This document shows positions 60,811 through 64,000 of a DNA stretch of 64,000 nt, in pieces. This stretch comes from Antedon mediterranea (Eukaryota; Echinodermata; Crinoidea; Comatulida; Antedonidae). The stretch lies in the NCBI RefSeq assembly GCF_964355755.1, contig NC_092674.1:31794001-31858000 (forward strand), read 5' to 3'. A program made the translations under genes and the position numbers. Numbering within the stretch: the stretch's first letter is position 1; each line of letters opens with the position of its first letter. Under the pieces are notes generated by a model. That model searched no databases and was not told the origin of the DNA. It was given only the letters and a program-made list of their open reading frames with translations.

Positions 60811-60840
60811 TTTCGCGTTTCATGGTTAGGGTTAGGGTTA
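60770..60840. repeat. (TA)n tract and telomeric TTAGGG tract next to a transposon end
   Basis: TA dinucleotides run from about 60773 to 60806, followed by GGTTAGGGTTAGGGTTA at 60824-60840. Transposon copy B starts immediately after. Confidence 0.9.
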
Positions 60841-61999
60841 GCCGGGCCGCGATTTTTTTTTTCGTACATAAGTTGGGGACCCCCTCATGAAACGTCACAA
60901 AATAAACATGAATAATTCATCAGTTAAATTTTCTTGTTCCGTGTGCACCCAAGCGTATAGCAACAAGAAGTGATTACACAAGTGCGGTAAAGCCTGATTT
61001 CCATTAAAATCGCTACAGCGTTTCCATTAAAATCGCTACACGCGCAGATGTCGCCGACACAATCGGGAAGGCTCGCCGATTCATCGCAGTCAAATCGGCA
61101 AAGTTCAACCATGTTCAACTTTGCCGATTTTGTCGGCGATGAATCGTATACGCGTACTAGATCCCCGATAAACTCTAGCGTTTCCATAGAATCGCTACGC
61201 TCTGTCATGTAGCGATTTTAACCAGGCTTAAGATTCTAGGCCTATCTCCGCTGTTGTTGCGGCGTGCGATTTCATAGAAGAATAGCGGCGTTTTGTGTGG
61301 ATTGTCGAAAATCAGCCTTTAGTTTATGGTGTTTTTAATATAATTTATTACTAAAGAATTACGTGTTAAAATTATAGTTTCTATTAATACTATAGGCCTA
61401 ATTATTAGTCTCTAAACCCATGTCTAGTAGCTGTGTGGGTGTGTGTGTGTGTGACGTGTGTGTGTTAGGTATGACACAATCCGAGTAATAAGTCAGCAAA
61501 ATTAAACATTAAACATTACACAAAAATACATTTTTTATTCTCGTGGGTCTAATCTTCCCATCTCATGTGTTCATATACGCGCATTTTTAAAGTTCCTTTG
61601 AGTACATGCATATTGTTGATAATAAAATAGCAGAATTAAAAAAATACAGTACACAAATTATACACATTCTTTATTCTTGTGGGTCTAAGTTTTCTTTGGG
61701 CTATGTCCAATGAATTACTACTTAGTTTAATGTCTTGCCTAGCTGTCGATTAGCCTCGACTCGACACATTTTGTGTGAAGAATAGTGCGCGAAGGCAATC
61801 ACGTGAATTGACTTAGAATCCTAGGCCTACTGTAGAAAGAATCGTATCGCAGTTGTTTGTGTAATCACTTCTTGTTGCTATACACTTGGGTGCACACGGA
61901 ACAACAAATTTAACTGATGAATTATTCATGTGTATTTTTGTGACGTTTCATGAGGGGTCCCCAACTTATGTACGAAAAAAAAAATCGCAGCCGGGCCGG
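60841..61999. mobile_element. 1.16-kb non-autonomous DNA transposon, copy B (inverted relative to copy A)
   Basis: This is the reverse complement of 15936-17094 with only a few visible differences (for example CACTTGGG versus CGCTTGGG near 61885). Termini, hairpin and the incidental 94-residue frame (61208-60924, minus) are all kept. Confidence 0.9.
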
Positions 62000-63905
62000 C
62001 CGATAATATCATAAATTGACCATATTACTTTTCTTCACATCTACAACACTTTCAATATTAATGTTCAAATTAATTGCAGGTTAGATATTACCAGGGGCCA
62101 AAATACTGTGTCTCTTTCTCAACCTTTTTCGGTTTGCTTTTAATATGTCTAGTTCGTCTATCTATGGCCTATAGAGAACATTACGTAACATGATGTGTAT
62201 GCCTCATAATGTACTCAGTATTATGCATGACTTTGTATTGCTGTTTAACTTTGTTAAGTGAAAATTAAGTAGCATTCAGATGAATATAAGTGGGTTTTCA
62301 GAGTAGATTTAATTACTTATAGATGAACGGCCACGTGTAAAGGTTTACTATACTGATGTGTTGAAATAGTGTTTTATTGCCAAATAGTATTTCATCGCCA
62401 TAAAGTACTTAGCCAAAATCTTTATAGACCAACAATGTACCTGTATGTGACCTAATTGTAATTTTATAATGCATGGAATTGTGCAAGGAATTAAAACTGT
62501 TTGTTTATTTATTTTACAATTTGTTGTTTAATTTGTTTCATTCGGACTTTGTGTTTTACTTGTGTCATTACCACAAGTAGGGCTCGATCTGTACAGAATC
62601 TGTCGGCAATTGGAAGGTGCTGTATCTTTTACCGATACTCGATTCAAGTAAGTTCCCACCGGGTAACACTCTTGTGCAATTGATCTCTTCACAAACAAGA
62701 CAGAAATTACAACACAGTTATACGACACAATACGTATTATTAAGATAAATCTGAATAAATAAATAAATAGGTTATGATATCATAACTTTATTTTATTTCA
62801 AAATCATTACATTAGTTTAGAATGCAGAATCAGAGTTTTTAGGCTAATTAATAATCCTTTTAGACTATTTAAGTGATTTATACTATTTAAGTGATTTATA
62901 TGAAATGGTTGTTAGTTACTGTATATCTATCCTCCTCAAGAGGATCACATTTTGGCGTTCATTATATTTATTATGATCGTTCTAACAACATGCTAGGAAT
63001 TACAATGTTGACTTGCTCTTCAATATCAGCACAATTATCGTCTTTATTAGGCTAAGATTAGCTGTTAGAAACAATTAATTAGTGCCTGGTGGTAAACGAT
63101 GTGCTGTATTACAGACAGTGTCCATTAATAACAGAGACACAACGTAATGCTCATTATTAAATATATTAGTACTTGACAACAACGGGTTAATTATTGGTAT
63201 CCTGATAAGTTACAATTAGTATTTATTCATCAATTTCTTAAACTTAGTGTTATATTCACCGTGTTTTTGTTCGAATATCACATGCATTCACATTATTTTT
63301 TTTTACAATTCGTATTCATTATTCAGGTTACATAAATAACATAGGCTATTAATGGGCGTATCATAATAACACACCAAAGTATTATTGATTGGTTAATCTG
63401 TACAACTTAGTTTAAATAAAATTATTTTCTGTGCGATGGGACTAGAAAACTTACCAATACTATTTTGAACGTAGAATGAGAGCCGATGACATCCGATTAA
63501 TTAAGTAGGGCCTATGTAGGCCCTATAGAGAATCGTTGAATCATTCAACTAATATATTTTGACTATTGTTGGACGGGAAAGTGTTTGAGGAGGCACTGGT
63601 TTATAATAAATTACTGTCCGCTAAACTGGCCTACCATGAGTGGGGTAACTTTATTACGGTAATTAAAATCATGACTTATTACGTCTTATGATTAAACTCA
63701 TTAGATTATTGTGTGTCTTCTACATTTATTAGGACGTGTATGACGTATAGTTGGCGATAAAATTAGTTAGTTTGTAACATTTTATCTATTAAATAATCGG
63801 AAAGAGAACGAATTTTAAACTGCCCGGTGATAATCGGTCCATCAAAGTTATTTAAGCAATACCGTATATAGAACGATATTAGCGAGTCAAATTGCCAGAA
63901 GCGAT
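62000..63905. other. No recognisable gene
   Basis: The minus strand has a good donor-like TATTGGTAAGTTTTC near 63449-63463, but no coding frame leads into it. A fragment of the 366-bp unit tail (AAACTGCCCGGTGATA) is at about 63816-63831. Confidence 0.35.
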
Positions 63906-63908
63906 TAA

Positions 63909-64000
63909 ACAGTGGTCGAGGGGCGCGTTTACCGTACCTAAATAACCGGCAAAAGCACTGGTCGAGGGGCGCCGTTTACCGTACCTAAATAGCCAGTCGA
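63909..64000. repeat. Short direct repeat at the window edge
   Basis: TGGTCGAGGGGCGC(C)GTTTACC and GTACCTAAATA occur at 63912 and 63959; the repeat may continue outside the window. Confidence 0.8.

Noticed and set aside
62501-62728. Overlapping small frames on both strands
   Set aside because: No recognisable domain and no conserved splice context.

Overview
The window is AT-rich nuclear DNA from an animal with small exons, GT-AG introns, many tRNA-derived SINEs, LINE remnants and inverted-repeat DNA transposons. The predicted proteins are animal-specific: kinesin-2, a transmembrane collagen, an SGLT-type transporter, a mitochondrial assembly factor and a GABA-A receptor subunit. The frequent TAGGCCTA octamer, a TTAGGG-type telomeric motif and the protein similarities suggest a marine invertebrate deuterostome, most likely an echinoderm. 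That placement is inference, not proof.

Layout. 1-4.6 kb (+): the 3' half of KIF3A, preceded by an intronic 70-bp minisatellite whose unit copies the acceptor and first codons of the next exon. 5.0-8.6 kb: a 55-bp satellite with about 61 identical units. 9.3-15.5 kb (+): a complete 13-exon type II membrane collagen (402 aa) ending in a CNTNAP/fibrinogen-like domain. 17.1-22.0 kb (-): a complete 14-exon SLC5 sodium/solute symporter (660 aa), convergent with the collagen gene; a 1.16-kb transposon fills most of the gap between them. 23.0-31.9 kb: a repeat-rich interval with chimeric LINE fragments, a tandem array of 366-bp units each carrying a tRNA-Asp-like cloverleaf, and a 2.95-kb transposon that interrupts the fourth unit. 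32.8-34.2 kb (+): SMIM20 (MITRAC7), 3 exons. 36.6-52.3 kb (-): most of a GABA-A receptor beta-like subunit, with two 153-nt alternative exons encoding the pre-M1/M1/M2-start segment; its introns hold two 3.6-kb transposons. 52.3-64 kb: intron or upstream sequence with MITEs, minisatellites, short telomeric tracts and a second, inverted, almost identical copy of the 1.16-kb transposon.

The genes do not form one pathway. KIF3A is an intraflagellar-transport motor subunit. SMIM20 serves cytochrome c oxidase assembly. SLC5 is a plasma-membrane symporter. The collagen is a cell-surface or shed matrix protein. The GABA receptor is an inhibitory ion channel. The most unusual biology is the tandemly duplicated M1 exon of the GABA receptor. 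Next come the decoy-acceptor minisatellite in KIF3A, the tRNA-like tandem array, and a group of long-TIR transposons with 3-bp target duplications, two of which carry repeated nuclear-receptor-type DR1 motifs.
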